Assembly (NCBI RefSeq): GCF_901827175.1
Contig: NZ_LR594662.1
Span: 1,364,001 to 1,428,000, forward strand
Source: Variovorax sp. RA8
GTDB taxonomy: Bacteria; Pseudomonadota; Gammaproteobacteria; Burkholderiales; Burkholderiaceae_C
Direction: 5' to 3'
Length of the DNA stretch: 64,000 nt
A program made the translations under genes and the position numbers. Shown here in pieces: positions 63,708 through 64,000 of this stretch (the first letter of the stretch is position 1; each line of letters starts with the position of its first letter). The notes under the pieces are model-generated. The model made no database searches. It had not been told where the DNA came from and saw only the letters and a program-made list of their open reading frames with translations.

Positions 63708-64000
63708 ATGAGCTCGATTTCGTACGAAAAGGACGGTGCCGTCGGCATCGTCAGCATGGCCAAGCCACCGCACAACCTGATCGACAACACGATGCTCCAG
63801 GAGCTTGCGTCCACCTACGCGAGGGCAGTCGAGGAGGGGTGCCGCTCGATCCTGTTGCGAAGCTCGATGCGTCACTTCTGCGCCGGCGCCGACCTCAACG
63901 TCCTCGCGTCGGAGCGATGGGATCAGAAGGCGCTTGCGAGACTCTGGGCGTCGCTGGAAGACGTGCCGATCCCGACGGTCGCGGCTGTTCACGGCGCGGC
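63708..64000 (+). CDS. Enoyl-CoA hydratase/isomerase (3' truncated by window end)
   Basis: The first 97 residues of a crotonase-fold enzyme: MSSISYEKDGAVGIVSMAKP, then SIL-LRSSM and FCAGADLNVL (oxyanion-hole loop). Crotonases hydrate or isomerise acyl-CoA. AAGGAG lies eight bases upstream of the ATG, settling the start. It is divergent from a TetR regulator. The catalytic Glu region is beyond the window, so the exact reaction cannot be stated. Confidence 0.8.
   Translation, partial: MSSISYEKDGAVGIVSMAKPPHNLIDNTMLQELASTYARAVEEGCRSILLRSSMRHFCAGADLNVLASERWDQKALARLWASLEDVPIPTVAAVHGA

Overview
The window reads as chromosomal DNA of a high-GC betaproteobacterium, most likely order Burkholderiales. 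This is inferred from tightly packed genes, frequent stop/start overlaps, a ccoNOQP-ccoG-ccoH cluster followed by fnr and hemN, PHB metabolism genes and lysR/tetR/araC-regulated catabolic neighbours; no rRNA, tRNA or species marker is present. I see no insertion sequence, integrase, prophage or CRISPR array.

Left part (1-18.2 kb) is a mosaic of small metabolic and regulatory units: a TPR protein end, a VOC protein, a TetR regulator divergent from a ketopantoate reductase plus mandelate-racemase-like enzyme pair, a DUF2182/DUF1326 pair, a decayed sigma-54 regulator, an EamA exporter, a DUF2254 membrane protein, a trehalase with an odd upstream mini-ORF, an HtrA-like lipoprotein protease overlapping a DNA-ligase-like protein with swapped catalytic charges, a quinone-reductase/AraC divergent pair, and an MFS/LysR divergent pair.

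Central and right part (18.2-62.8 kb) looks like one coordinated low-oxygen island. It holds universal stress proteins, the complete cbb3 oxidase operon with its copper ATPase (ccoI) and assembly factors, a 4Fe-4S FNR regulator and a second FNR/CRP-type regulator, oxygen-independent HemN, an ADP-forming acyl-CoA synthetase-GNAT fusion, a beta-CASP RNase-like protein, an AMP-phosphorylase-like enzyme, a degenerate carbamoyltransferase, a two-component system whose PAS domain keeps a FixL-like histidine, a DksA-like protein, an L,D-transpeptidase/MepK pair, an ABC/HlyD exporter, alcohol dehydrogenase, PhaB, PhaC, BON protein, a calcium-type P-ATPase, a Nudix protein, hemerythrin and phosphoketolase. 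About fifteen TTGAT-N4-ATCAA-like FNR boxes lie in its intergenic gaps, and most lie 54-83 bp (box centre to start codon) before genes; several have a -10-like hexamer at exactly the class II FNR spacing. The gene content resembles what is known as the low-oxygen-activated (lxa) locus of Burkholderia cenocepacia, here physically fused to the cbb3/fnr/hemN cluster. The inferred job is survival at low or no oxygen: high-affinity respiration, substrate-level ATP from phosphoketolase and acyl-CoA synthetase, PHB and alcohol formation as electron sinks, envelope and ribosome protection.

The right edge (62.8-64 kb) begins a different unit: a TetR regulator divergent from an enoyl-CoA hydratase gene cut by the window end, with a pair of GTTAACAC repeats between them.
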